This document shows, in pieces, positions 1 to 7,663 of a stretch of 25,480 bases of DNA (position 1 is the stretch's first letter; each line of letters begins with the position of its first letter). The stretch comes from CAZJYI01 sp964550025. Its GTDB lineage: Bacteria; Verrucomicrobiota; Kiritimatiellia; UBA8416; CAYOBW01. Both the position numbers and the translations under genes were made by a program. Below the pieces are notes generated by a model that ran no database searches, was not told where the DNA came from, and saw only the letters and a program-made list of their open reading frames with translations. The stretch is taken from assembly GCA_964550025.1 (NCBI GenBank), contig CAZJYI010000151.1, positions 1 through 25,480 of the forward strand, written 5' to 3'.

Positions 1-582
1 ACCGACCAGGTCTTTCCGCTCTTCATCGCGAACGAGATGCCCGTCGGCATCGCGGGGTTGATCGTGGCCGGCGTGTTCGCCGCCGCCCAATCGACCGTGT
101 CAACCAGCATGAACTCCACGGCTACGACGATCATCACCGATTTCATGAGGCCCTTCAATGCCTGCAAGAGCGAGCGTAGCTACCTCAATGCGGCCAGGTG
201 GTTCACCTTCCTGATGGGCGTGTTGGGAACGCTGTTGGGATTGGTCTTCGTCAACCCGGAGATCAAGTCGCTGTTCGACGCGTTCATAAAGGTCATTGGC
301 CTGTTCATGGGCGTCTTGGGCGGGCTGTTTGTGCTCGGCGTGGCCACGCGCAGGGCGCACGGTCGAGGGGCGTTCGTCGGCGCCCTTGTGGGGGCGGGCG
401 CCATGTTCTGCCTATGGAAGTTCTCCCGCGTCAACGGCTACTTCTACACTTTCACGGGTATCACGACATGCTTTGTGGTCGGCTACCTGGTCAGCCTGAT
501 TGTGCCGGCCGGCATCGAGAAGGACCTGCGCGGCCTGACGTTGTTCACCCTGGAGAGGAGACTGCGCGATGTGCAGGAGTAG
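1..582 (+). CDS. Sodium:solute symporter (SSS family), C-terminal part, probable sialic acid importer
   Basis: The frame is open from base 1, so the gene begins outside the window; 193 residues are visible. The first stretch, with PLFIANEMPVGIAGLIVAG followed by FAAAQSTVSTSMNSTAT, is the conserved SSS-family segment (proline/glycine-rich helix, then the Ser/Thr-rich sodium-site helix). About four more hydrophobic helices follow, at roughly residues 64-84, 90-110, 123-140 and 150-172, with a short cytoplasmic tail. SSS members import sugars, sialic acids, amino acids or carboxylates with sodium across the inner membrane. Sialic acid as substrate is inferred only from the downstream sialidase, lyase and acetylesterase. 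The stop overlaps the possible ATG of the next gene, which suggests co-transcription. Family is confident, substrate is not. Confidence 0.9.
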   Translation, partial: TDQVFPLFIANEMPVGIAGLIVAGVFAAAQSTVSTSMNSTATTIITDFMRPFNACKSERSYLNAARWFTFLMGVLGTLLGLVFVNPEIKSLFDAFIKVIGLFMGVLGGLFVLGVATRRAHGRGAFVGALVGAGAMFCLWKFSRVNGYFYTFTGITTCFVVGYLVSLIVPAGIEKDLRGLTLFTLERRLRDVQE

Positions 583-2104
583 AGAGAGTGGCCAGTGTCG
601 GGTGGCGAGTGGCAAGTGGCGAGGGAGACTGGCGTTTGCCGTCGGAGCGCTGATCATGGCGTCGTCGTGGGGCTTCGCCGCTCGGCCGAACGTGCTGCTG
701 ATCGTGTCGGAGGACAACGGGCCGGAACTGGGCTGCTACGGCGATCCGTACGCGCGGACGCCCGTCCTGGACGGATTGGCCGCCAGGGGTTTCCGCTTTG
801 ATCGGGCGTACGTGCCGTATTCCGTCTGCAGCCCGTCCCGTGCCTGTTTTCTCACGGGGCTCTATCCCCATCAGAATGGGCAGATCGGCCTGGCGACGCA
901 CAAGTTCGCCATGTACGAGAACTACCCCTCGATGATCACCCTCCTCGGGAAGGCCGGCTACTTCACCGGCCTGATCGGCAAGCTGCATGTCAACCCCGAA
1001 GGCGCTTTTTCCGTTGATTTCCGGGCCATCCGCGGTGCCAATTTCGGCAAGGGGCAACGCGACATGCGGAAGTATGCAGCCGCGGCCGCGGAGTGCTTCG
1101 CGAGGGCGGGGGACAGGCCCTTCTTCCTCTCGATCAACTACCCTGACGCCCATTTCCCCCTGCATCGCAAGGACCACGGTCTGCCCGAGAGGCCGTTGAC
1201 AGGCAAGGATGTCAAACCGTTGCCCTGGGTTGGGGCGGACTCGCCCCGCCTGCGCGAGTTCACGGCCGACTACTACAACTGCCTGGCGCGCCTTGACGCC
1301 GGCGTTGGCCTGCTGTTGGCCGAGTTGAAGAAGGCCGGCAAGGCCGACAATACGCTGATCGTCTACATCGGCGATCACGGCGCCCAGTTCTCGCGCGGCA
1401 AGTGCGGCGTGTACGAGGCGAGCATGAGGATCCCCTTGATCGTGCACGGGCCCGGTGTCAAGAGCGGCGGTGTTACCGGCGCCCTGGTGTCGACCCTGGA
1501 CTTGCTGCCCACCGTGCTCCGGGCTACCGGGGTAAACGGGCCCGCCGATTTGCCCGGCATGCCTCTGCAACCGCTGCTGGCCGGCGCCGCGCAGGGCGGC
1601 CACCCGTTCATTATCGGGTACAGCAACGGGTCGGCGCCCCGGCTGTTCTTCCCGCAACTCTCTATCCGCGATGATCGCTATCGCCTCGTGTACAGCCCGT
1701 TGCATGGGCGGACCAACCTGTTTGCGGAGTGCTATCTGAATCAGTACAACCAGCACTTTGCGGCGGGGACGACCGCCAAGGAGATCACGACCGCTTCGCC
1801 AACCGTGCGGGCAGCGTACGCTACGTTTCTGCGTCCTCCCGAGCTCGAACTGTATGACCTGAAGGCCGACCCCAACGAGTTTGTCAACCTCGCGGGATGC
1901 CCGGAACACCGCGAAGCGCAGCAACGCCTGCGGACCCTGCTGCGCAACTGGCAGAAGGAGACGCGAGACCCTATGGCGAATCCCGCCCTGCTCAAGAGCT
2001 TCGTCGCGGAGCAGGACGAGCAACGTTCGTTGGCCTACCGTAGGCAAAAGGGCTTCCGCTGGTCGTACCTCGATACGTGGCATGCCCATCTGAAGGCCGA
2101 ATAG
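569..2104 (+). CDS. Secreted sulfatase, heparan-N-sulfatase-like (S1 family)
   Basis: A type I sulfatase of up to 511 residues, hydrolysing sulfate esters or sulfamates in the periplasm or outside the cell. The N-terminal metal-site segment RPNVLLIVSEDNGPELGCYG resembles SGSH-type (S1_8-like) enzymes. The formylglycine motif CSPSR begins at Cys87 and is followed by ACFLTG, so a formylglycine-generating enzyme is needed. A second metal/active-site motif, YIGDHG, and the C-terminal strand LYDLKADPNEFVNLA are present, so the domain looks complete. The start is uncertain. ATG 569 overlaps the symporter stop by 14 bases; GTG 602 would give a tidier signal peptide (SGKWRGR, then a hydrophobic core ending GFAA); ATG 656 would cut into the signal. 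Five 7-base repeats lie across the start. The substrate is probably a sulfated sugar on the same sialylated glycan. Confidence 0.9.
   Translation: MCRSRESGQCRVASGKWRGRLAFAVGALIMASSWGFAARPNVLLIVSEDNGPELGCYGDPYARTPVLDGLAARGFRFDRAYVPYSVCSPSRACFLTGLYPHQNGQIGLATHKFAMYENYPSMITLLGKAGYFTGLIGKLHVNPEGAFSVDFRAIRGANFGKGQRDMRKYAAAAAECFARAGDRPFFLSINYPDAHFPLHRKDHGLPERPLTGKDVKPLPWVGADSPRLREFTADYYNCLARLDAGVGLLLAELKKAGKADNTLIVYIGDHGAQFSRGKCGVYEASMRIPLIVHGPGVKSGGVTGALVSTLDLLPTVLRATGVNGPADLPGMPLQPLLAGAAQGGHPFIIGYSNGSAPRLFFPQLSIRDDRYRLVYSPLHGRTNLFAECYLNQYNQHFAAGTTAKEITTASPTVRAAYATFLRPPELELYDLKADPNEFVNLAGCPEHREAQQRLRTLLRNWQKETRDPMANPALLKSFVAEQDEQRSLAYRRQKGFRWSYLDTWHAHLKAE
588..622 (+). repeat. Tandem 7-base repeat, five imperfect units, at the sulfatase start
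   Basis: Five contiguous heptamers are visible: GTGGCCA, GTGTCGG, GTGGCGA, GTGGCAA, GTGGCGA. Seven is not a multiple of three, so loss or gain of a unit would shift the frame between ATG 569 and the signal-peptide core, but would not harm translation beginning downstream. The repeat may be a simple-sequence insertion that rewrote the original start. Confidence 0.75.
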
Positions 2105-2126
2105 ACTCAATAGGAGTGCCCGGAAT

Positions 2127-2206
2127 GTAGCCGCGAGCGTGAGCGAGCGGATCTTGAGGCAGGGGCGTGGTCAGCGAGATGTCCACTCGCTCACGCTCGT
2201 GGCTAC
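2127..2206. repeat. REPIN-like inverted pair of 25-base GTAG-headed repeats
   Basis: Two 25-base arms (2127-2151 and 2182-2206) are reverse complements with two mismatches and share the core CGAGCGTGAGCGAG. The left arm begins GTAG and the right arm ends CTAC, so the GTAG heads face outward around a 30-base spacer. The element lies between the sulfatase stop and the sialidase start and could fold as an 80-base hairpin. The GTAG head plus palindrome is the known signature of REP elements handled by RAYT/TnpA-REP proteins. Other copies lie at 7603-7663 and, in part, at 6425-6471. Confidence 0.85.
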
Positions 2207-2245
2207 AGGGAGGCTTGGACAAGCAGAGAAAGGAAATGACTACCT

Positions 2246-5200
2246 ATGGTTGCTGCATTGATCTTAGTCGCCGCCCTCAGTGCCGGCGTCGTCGAGACTT
2301 CCACCGTGTTCGAGCGGCGCGACCCGCACGGCTACCGCATTCCCGGCATCGCCGTGACGAAAGACGGAACAGTGCTGGCTTTCGCCGAGCGCCGCATCGG
2401 GTTGCACGACCACGCGCAGAACGACATCGTGCTGCGCCGCAGCTCCGACGGCGGCCGCACCTGGCAACCCGAGCAGGTGCTGCGTGACGAGGGCGGGGAC
2501 TCGCTCAACGACCCCTGCGCCGTGACCTTGAGCTCGGGGCGCATCCTGCTGCGCTACAAACGCTACCCGCGGGGCTTTCACGCCCGCAAGAGCGGCCACA
2601 CGCAGGTCTGCGACACGGGCTATGACGGGCCCCGCGTCGTGCGGGTCTACCTGATGCACTCCGATGACGACGGTGCGACCTGGACTCAACCGCGTGAGAT
2701 CACGCGCCAGGCCAGGGCGGCCGGGTCCGTTTCGGCTGGCAGCCCCGGCAACGGCATCGAGTTGACGCGAGGGCCGCACAAGGGGCGCGTCGTGATGCCG
2801 CTCTACGAGACGTTCTACCCGCGCGGCAAGCGCATGTGGAAGACACGCGCGATGTTCAGCGATGACGGTGGAGCAAGCTGGACGACCGGCGACTACATCC
2901 CCGAAGGGCCGCCGCCGGGCTACGGGAACGAGGCTGCCGTGGCGGAACTGTCGGACGGCTCCATCCTGTTCAGTGCGCGTAACCAGGGGGGCACGCGCCG
3001 CAAGCTCGCCGTGAGCCGCGACGGCGGCCGGACCTGGGGTGCCTACGCCGAACATTCGCAGCTCGTCACGCCGGCCTGCATGGGCGGTCTGCTGCGCTAC
3101 GCCTGGCCGGAGGGAGACAAGGCCGGCGTACTGGTGCACTCGCTGCCGTATGGGAGGAGCCGCAGCAACGGTGTGATCCTCCTGAGCCGCGACGACGGGA
3201 AGACCTGGCCCGAGAGACGCGTACTCGACCCGGGGGCGTTCGCGTACTCATGCCTGGCGCGGCTGCACGACGGCAGCATCGGCTGTCTGTATGAGGCAGG
3301 CGGATACAAGCAGATCAAGTTTGCGCGCTTCCCGCTGGCCTGGGTCGAGGCGGGTGACGTTCCCGCGGCGGACAACGGCAGTGGTGTCGGTTTCGAGGGC
3401 TTTCCGCCCGGCGAGTTCACCAGGCTCGAAAGCGATCGCGGGACGTGGCTGGCGGAGGCGGGCCATGCCGAGGTCGATCCGGCTCACGCCCATGGCGGCC
3501 GACAGTGCCTCCACGTCTTCGGAGGGAATGACCGTCGGGTCGAGTTTGTGCCGGGTTCAACCGTGAAGCTGACGGGCAAGCTTCGCTTCAAGGCCGAGCG
3601 TTGGACGAGGCGCGATCCGTTCGTGTTCCGCGTCCACGCATTGCGCAACGGTAAATGGGAGGAAGTCTACAACGGGGACAAGCGCGTCAGGGTGGGGCGG
3701 GCCTTTCTCAGCGACGTGACGGTGCTGTTGGGCAAGACGCCGGCGGAACGCCTTCGCTTCACCTGCACCGCTCCCCCGAAGTCCGGCATCCTGATCGACG
3801 ATCTGCAATTCGAGGAGAGCGGTCCCATGAAGGTGAGCGGCGTGACGGTATCCCATCCCCACACTCCCGTGCTCGTGCGCAACGAAAACGACCCCGTGCT
3901 GCGGATTACCGTCAACGCGCGAGGTGACGAGGATCCGGTGAGCGTGACAGGCATTCGCGTGTCAATGGCTGGAACCACGCGGCTGGCTGATGTCGCGTCC
4001 GTCTCGGTCGTCTGCAGCGGAACACGGGACGCGTTCGCTTCTCTACAGCCGTTCTCCGGCCCTGAAGCTCCGCAGTCGGAGCTGTTCTTCAAGGGCAAGC
4101 ACGAATTACAGTCGGGAGAGAACAACTTCTGGGTGAGCTGCGCGCTCTGCCCCGATGCGGATCTGCTGCACGTTGTGGACGCGGGTTGTCTCGAAGTCAC
4201 TCTCTCCAACGGGGATGTCGCGCGACCGCAGTTGCCGTCACCTCACGGCGTGGCGCGCTTCGGAATCGCCCTGCGCAAGGGCGGCGACGACGGATCGAAG
4301 GTCTACCGCATCCCGGGCCTGGCCACGACGCCCAAGGGTACGCTGATCGGCGTCTACGACGTGCGTTACCGGGGCGGGGGGGACCTGCCCGGCGATATCG
4401 ACGTCGGGATGAGCCGCAGTACGGATGGGGGACAGACCTGGGAGCCGATGAAGGTGATCATGGACATGGGGCGCGACCCGAAATGGCGCTATGACGGCAT
4501 CGGCGACCCGTCCGTGCTTGTCGACCGTGAGACGGGGACCATCTGGGTCGCCGCTACCTGGAGCCACGGCAATCGCAGTTGGCGTGGGTCGGGACCCGGC
4601 ATGGAACCGGCCGAAACCGGGCAGTTCATCCTGGTGCGCAGCGATGACGAGGGTGTCACGTGGTCCGGGCCGATCAACATCACGCGGCAGATCAAGAAGC
4701 CGGAGTGGTGCTTCGTGTTGCAGGGACCCGGCAGGGGAATCACTATGCGTGACGGGACGCTGGTCTTCCCCGCGCAATATCAGGATCCCCCCGAAAAGCG
4801 GCGCACGCCCCACTCCACGGTGATCTACAGCCGCGATCACGGCAAGACGTGGCGCATCGGCACGGGGGCCAAGCCCGACACGACAGAGGCTGCCGTCGTC
4901 GAGCTGGGTGACGGGTCTCTGATGCTTAACATGCGGGACAACCGGGGCGGATCCAGGTCGGTGTACACCAGTGGCGACATGGGGGCAACCTGGACGCAGC
5001 ACATCACGTCTCGGCGGGCCCTGCCGGAGCCCGTTTGCATGGCCAGCCTGCTGCGCATTCCCGCCGAGGGGAATGCGCTGGCGAAGGACCTCCTGCTCTT
5101 TTCCAACCCGGCTGTGAGCCGTGCGCCGCGGCGGCGTACGACCGTGAAGCTGAGCTTCGATGAGGGGCGGACATGGCCTGAGGCGCAGCATTTGCTGCTG

Positions 5201-5332
5201 GACGCCGGCATCAGTGCCGGGTACTCGTGCCTGACGCAGATTGACCGCGAAACGATCGGTATCCTCTACGAGGGGAGCCGCGCACACATGACCTTTCAGA
5301 AAGTGAAGCTGACGGAATTGGTCAGCGACTGA
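2246..5332 (+). CDS. Secreted exo-alpha-sialidase with two GH33-like domains
   Basis: A 1028-residue protein predicted to release terminal sialic acid from glycans. Residues 1-17 form a short signal peptide. Domain 1 (about 20-370) has the RIP motif (Arg31), a likely acid/base Asp60 in HAQNDIV, five Asp boxes (first SSDGGRTW, 66-73), the NEAAVAEL glutamate block and Tyr334 in AYSCL. Residues about 385-525 look like a jelly-roll carbohydrate-binding module ending GILIDDLQFEE. Residues about 528-660 match the BNR-associated N-terminal domain (PF14873 type). Domain 2 (about 675-1028) repeats the full set: YRIPG (Arg688), GDIDVGMSRS, five Asp boxes, EAAVVEL and Tyr993 in GYSCL. Usual GH33 enzymes have one such domain, so this is a tandem fusion. 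AGAAAGGAA about 8 bases before ATG 2246 fits a ribosome site. REPIN-like elements flank the gene on both sides. Confidence 0.93.
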   Translation: MVAALILVAALSAGVVETSTVFERRDPHGYRIPGIAVTKDGTVLAFAERRIGLHDHAQNDIVLRRSSDGGRTWQPEQVLRDEGGDSLNDPCAVTLSSGRILLRYKRYPRGFHARKSGHTQVCDTGYDGPRVVRVYLMHSDDDGATWTQPREITRQARAAGSVSAGSPGNGIELTRGPHKGRVVMPLYETFYPRGKRMWKTRAMFSDDGGASWTTGDYIPEGPPPGYGNEAAVAELSDGSILFSARNQGGTRRKLAVSRDGGRTWGAYAEHSQLVTPACMGGLLRYAWPEGDKAGVLVHSLPYGRSRSNGVILLSRDDGKTWPERRVLDPGAFAYSCLARLHDGSIGCLYEAGGYKQIKFARFPLAWVEAGDVPAADNGSGVGFEGFPPGEFTRLESDRGTWLAEAGHAEVDPAHAHGGRQCLHVFGGNDRRVEFVPGSTVKLTGKLRFKAERWTRRDPFVFRVHALRNGKWEEVYNGDKRVRVGRAFLSDVTVLLGKTPAERLRFTCTAPPKSGILIDDLQFEESGPMKVSGVTVSHPHTPVLVRNENDPVLRITVNARGDEDPVSVTGIRVSMAGTTRLADVASVSVVCSGTRDAFASLQPFSGPEAPQSELFFKGKHELQSGENNFWVSCALCPDADLLHVVDAGCLEVTLSNGDVARPQLPSPHGVARFGIALRKGGDDGSKVYRIPGLATTPKGTLIGVYDVRYRGGGDLPGDIDVGMSRSTDGGQTWEPMKVIMDMGRDPKWRYDGIGDPSVLVDRETGTIWVAATWSHGNRSWRGSGPGMEPAETGQFILVRSDDEGVTWSGPINITRQIKKPEWCFVLQGPGRGITMRDGTLVFPAQYQDPPEKRRTPHSTVIYSRDHGKTWRIGTGAKPDTTEAAVVELGDGSLMLNMRDNRGGSRSVYTSGDMGATWTQHITSRRALPEPVCMASLLRIPAEGNALAKDLLLFSNPAVSRAPRRRTTVKLSFDEGRTWPEAQHLLLDAGISAGYSCLTQIDRETIGILYEGSRAHMTFQKVKLTELVSD

Positions 5333-5344
5333 TGTGGCAGAGAA

Positions 5345-5423
5345 GTAGCGGAAGACGCCAGGTCTTCCGGGTCCATGTCGTGGTGCCGGGCAGAGTTTCG
5401 GAACTCTTGGCGAGTTCCGCTAC
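5345..5423. repeat. REPIN-like inverted pair with compensatory stem changes
   Basis: Two 25-base units, 5345-5369 and the reverse complement of 5399-5423, both begin GTAGCGGAA and each folds alone. Unit 1 pairs GGAAGAC with GTCTTCC around GCCAG. Unit 2 pairs GGAACTC with GAGTTCC around GCCAA. The two differing stem positions change on both sides, so pairing is kept. The GTAG heads face outward over 79 bases, almost the same span as the element at 2127-2206. It begins 13 bases after the sialidase stop and could also act as a terminator or a 3' mRNA barrier. Confidence 0.85.
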
Positions 5424-5459
5424 ACGAACAGCGCTACTGCGTGGTTGCCGGAGCGACAA

Positions 5460-5465
5460 AGGAGG
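5460..5465 (+). promoter_or_regulatory. Strong ribosome binding site that decides the lyase start
   Basis: AGGAGG lies 6 bases before ATG 5472 and 3 bases before ATG 5469. It rules out the in-frame ATG at 5445, which lies upstream of it. Confidence 0.8.
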
Positions 5466-5471
5466 GAGATG

Positions 5472-6389
5472 ATGGACAAGCGTTTGACGGGGCTGATTGC
5501 CGCGGCATATACCCCGATGGATGACGAAGGTGGACTGAAGCTGGCGCTCGTGCCGCGGATGGTCGACTACCTGGTTTCCGTCGGTGTGTCGGGTATCTAC
5601 GTGTGCGGCAGCACGGGGGAGGGACCTTCGCTCACGGGGAAGGAACGGATGGCAGTCACGGAGGCCTTTGTGGCGGCGGCCGCCGGTCGGCTGCCGATCA
5701 TCGTTCAGGTAGGCCACAACAGTGTCAAGGAGTCCAGGGCGCTTGCCGCGCACGCGCAGTCGGCGGGGGCGGACATGATATCGTCCAACGCCCCTTCCTA
5801 CTTCAAACCGGGCGACGTTGATTCACTCGTGCTGGCGATGGCGGAACTGGCTGCGGGAGCACCCGAGTTGCCTTTCTACTACTACCATATACCATCCTTC
5901 ACGGGTGTGCCTCTGGATATGGCGCAGTTCCTCCAAAAGGGGGGCGAGAGCATTCCCAACCTGGTTGGCATCAAGTTCAGCGACCTCAAGGTGTTCGACT
6001 ACCAGGCCTGCCTGAATTGTTGCGGCGGTCGCTACGACATTCTCTGGGGGTGCGACGAGATGTTGCTCAGCGCGCTGGCCGTTGGCGCGAGGGGTGCCGT
6101 CGGCAGTACTTTTAATGCCATAGCGCCGGTCTACCGCCGGATCATGGAGGCTTTTGATGCCGGCGACCTGGATGAAGCCCGGCGTTGCCAGTACCTGTCG
6201 GTCCAGTTCGTTCAGATCCTGAACCGCCACGCCCCTCTGCACACTTCGCTCAAGGCCGTTATGAAGATGATCGGACTCGATTGCGGGGGTGTACGCCTGC
6301 CGCAGAAGCCGCTTCTCAACGGCGTGTACGACAAGATCAAGTCCGACCTGGACGCTGTCGGCCTGACCGAGTGGCTGGGCAAGGCCTGA
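5472..6389 (+). CDS. nanA: N-acetylneuraminate lyase (DHDPS/NAL aldolase family)
   Basis: A 305-residue class I aldolase, the normal length for the family. It splits N-acetylneuraminate into N-acetylmannosamine and pyruvate in the cytoplasm. The carboxylate-binding motif GSTGE is at residues 46-50, the catalytic tyrosine is Tyr138 in YYYHIPSFTG, and the Schiff-base lysine is Lys168 in VGIKFSD. The YYYHIP block closely resembles animal NPL and bacterial sialic acid lyases rather than DapA. Position directly after the sialidase supports the assignment. The start at 5472 is chosen for its 6-base spacing from AGGAGG; 5469 is equally in frame. No nanE or nanK is visible here, so later steps must be encoded elsewhere. 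A KDG or related aldolase role is the less likely alternative. Confidence 0.9.
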   Translation: MDKRLTGLIAAAYTPMDDEGGLKLALVPRMVDYLVSVGVSGIYVCGSTGEGPSLTGKERMAVTEAFVAAAAGRLPIIVQVGHNSVKESRALAAHAQSAGADMISSNAPSYFKPGDVDSLVLAMAELAAGAPELPFYYYHIPSFTGVPLDMAQFLQKGGESIPNLVGIKFSDLKVFDYQACLNCCGGRYDILWGCDEMLLSALAVGARGAVGSTFNAIAPVYRRIMEAFDAGDLDEARRCQYLSVQFVQILNRHAPLHTSLKAVMKMIGLDCGGVRLPQKPLLNGVYDKIKSDLDAVGLTEWLGKA

Positions 6390-6424
6390 AGCCGCGCATG
6401 CGCGACCAGACCGGCAAACAGGGT

Positions 6425-6471
6425 GTGGTTAGCGAGATGTCCACTCGCTCACCCGCCTTCGCCAGGGCTAC
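6425..6471. repeat. Truncated or variant copy of the 2127-2206 REPIN-like element
   Basis: Bases 6425-6452 match 2167-2194 with one mismatch, covering the inner spacer (TAGCGAGATG) and half of the right arm. The copy then diverges but still ends in CTAC at 6468-6471. It lies just after the lyase stop, without a recognisable left arm. Confidence 0.7.
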
Positions 6472-6496
6472 GGCGAGCGCGTGAAACGACAGCGGT

Positions 6497-6574
6497 GTAG
6501 CGCCGCCTTTCAGGCGGTGACAGTAGCGCTGGCTTTCAGCCGGTGAAATGTACGGCCGGCTTCCAGCCGGCGCC
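6497..6574 (+). repeat. Three tandem ~26-base GTAG/GTAC-headed hairpin repeats
   Basis: Units start at 6497, 6523 and 6550 and are 26, 27 and 25 bases long. Each is a short palindrome around TTTCA or TTCCA: CCGCCTTTCAGGCGG, GGCTTTCAGCC, and GCCGGCTTCCAGCCGGC. Units 1 and 2 open with GTAGCGC, unit 3 with GTACGGC. All run in the same direction, unlike the inverted pairs elsewhere. The array ends 11 bases before the next start codon, so it forms most of that gene's leader. Confidence 0.85.
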
Positions 6575-6585
6575 TCGGAGGAGAC

Positions 6586-7623
6586 ATGCGAGCCCCCGAC
6601 AAACAGCGTTTCCTCGATGCCGTAGCCCACCGCGAACGGCCCGACACACCGCTCTTCGAGATGGAAGCAGACATCCTGATCGTGGAGCGAATGCTGGGCA
6701 GATGCTGCAACCGGTCCGTTCACTCCTTCGAACTCCCGGTTGAAGACGTTGTGGAATGGAACCGCCGCATGGGAAACGACATGGTCTACTTCAGCCATGT
6801 CTGGCACCTGGGAAGACGGGAGCAGACCGATAGCGACGGCCGCGTGCACTACATCGACGGCACGATGAAGACGCGGGACAGCCTGGACGACATTGCGCTT
6901 CCCGACACGGATCTGCTGCGTCGCCGCCTTGACGCGCTATGTGAGACCATCGACGGTACGGGATTCGGCCTGGTCTGCGGGACGCAGAACGCCGGTTTCA
7001 CCGTGCCGACCGCGATTGGCTACCAGGACTTCTGCCTGCAGACGATCCTGGACCCCGGGTTCATTCTCGACTTCCAGAAGCGCGTGCATGCGTATGCCCT
7101 GGCCGAGTTGGAAATGCTCTTAGCATACCCCGTGGATGCCGTGAAGATCGCCTCGGGGTTGATCACCAGCAGGGGCTCCATGATTTCCCCCGAGATGCTC
7201 GAGATGTTCGAATTCCCGTTCATGGCGGAATTGGCCCGGCTTGCCAAAGATCGTGGCGTCAAAGTGCTTTTTCACGTCGATGGCGACGTGTCCCACTGGG
7301 TCTCGAGATTCCTGGACATGGGGGCGGATATCCTCAACCCGATCGATCCCTCGGCTGAAGCGCAGAGCATCTACAGCCTGAAGGACGAGTACGGGGGGCG
7401 AATGGCGCTCTGCGGCAACATTGACATCGACGGCGTGTTGCTGAAAGGCACCCCGGGCGAGGTTGCCGACGATGTGCGCGAACACATCGAGCGGCTCGCG
7501 CGAGGCGGCGGCTACATCGTGGCCTCTAGCCACGACCTGCATCAGGATATACCGGTGGCGAACATCTACGCCATGCGGGATGCGGTGCACGGGTGCGAGA
7601 GATCCACTCGCTCACGCTCGTGA
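6586..7623 (+). CDS. Uroporphyrinogen decarboxylase (URO-D)-like protein
   Basis: A 345-residue TIM-barrel protein of the broad URO-D/MtaA superfamily, opening RAPDKQRFLDAVAHRERPD. Typical family blocks follow: FHVDGDVSHWV, MGADILNPIDPSA, LCGNIDIDGVLLKG and the closing GGGYIVASSHDLHQDIP. Such proteins are often found as extra copies in carbohydrate clusters and are usually not haem enzymes; some act in cobalamin-dependent methyl transfer. Its job in sialic acid use is unknown. GGAGGAG precedes ATG 6586. The last residues (RSTRSRS) and the stop are encoded inside the left arm of the repeat at 7603-7663, so the native C-terminus was probably replaced. Confidence 0.8.
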   Translation: MRAPDKQRFLDAVAHRERPDTPLFEMEADILIVERMLGRCCNRSVHSFELPVEDVVEWNRRMGNDMVYFSHVWHLGRREQTDSDGRVHYIDGTMKTRDSLDDIALPDTDLLRRRLDALCETIDGTGFGLVCGTQNAGFTVPTAIGYQDFCLQTILDPGFILDFQKRVHAYALAELEMLLAYPVDAVKIASGLITSRGSMISPEMLEMFEFPFMAELARLAKDRGVKVLFHVDGDVSHWVSRFLDMGADILNPIDPSAEAQSIYSLKDEYGGRMALCGNIDIDGVLLKGTPGEVADDVREHIERLARGGGYIVASSHDLHQDIPVANIYAMRDAVHGCERSTRSRS

Positions 7624-7663
7624 CTACAGGGAGGAAATGTAGCCGCGAGCGTGAGCGAGCGGA
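7603..7663. repeat. Inverted pair of 25-base GTAG repeats, heads inward
   Basis: Arms 7603-7627 and 7639-7663 are reverse complements with three mismatches, separated by 11 bases. They belong to the same sequence family as 2127-2206, but CTAC and GTAG face each other across the short loop, so the pair is head-to-head. The left arm supplies the stop of the URO-D-like gene. The right arm ends 16 bases before the acetylesterase ATG and abuts its ribosome site. Confidence 0.85.

Noticed and set aside
545..2110. Long open frame on the - strand opposite the first sulfatase
   Set aside because: It mirrors a well-supported sulfatase, has no family motif, and its Arg/Gly/Pro-rich composition is typical of an antisense shadow in GC-rich DNA.
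6425..6574. CRISPR array
   Set aside because: Repeat units are adjacent or overlapping palindromes with no spacers, and no cas gene is nearby.
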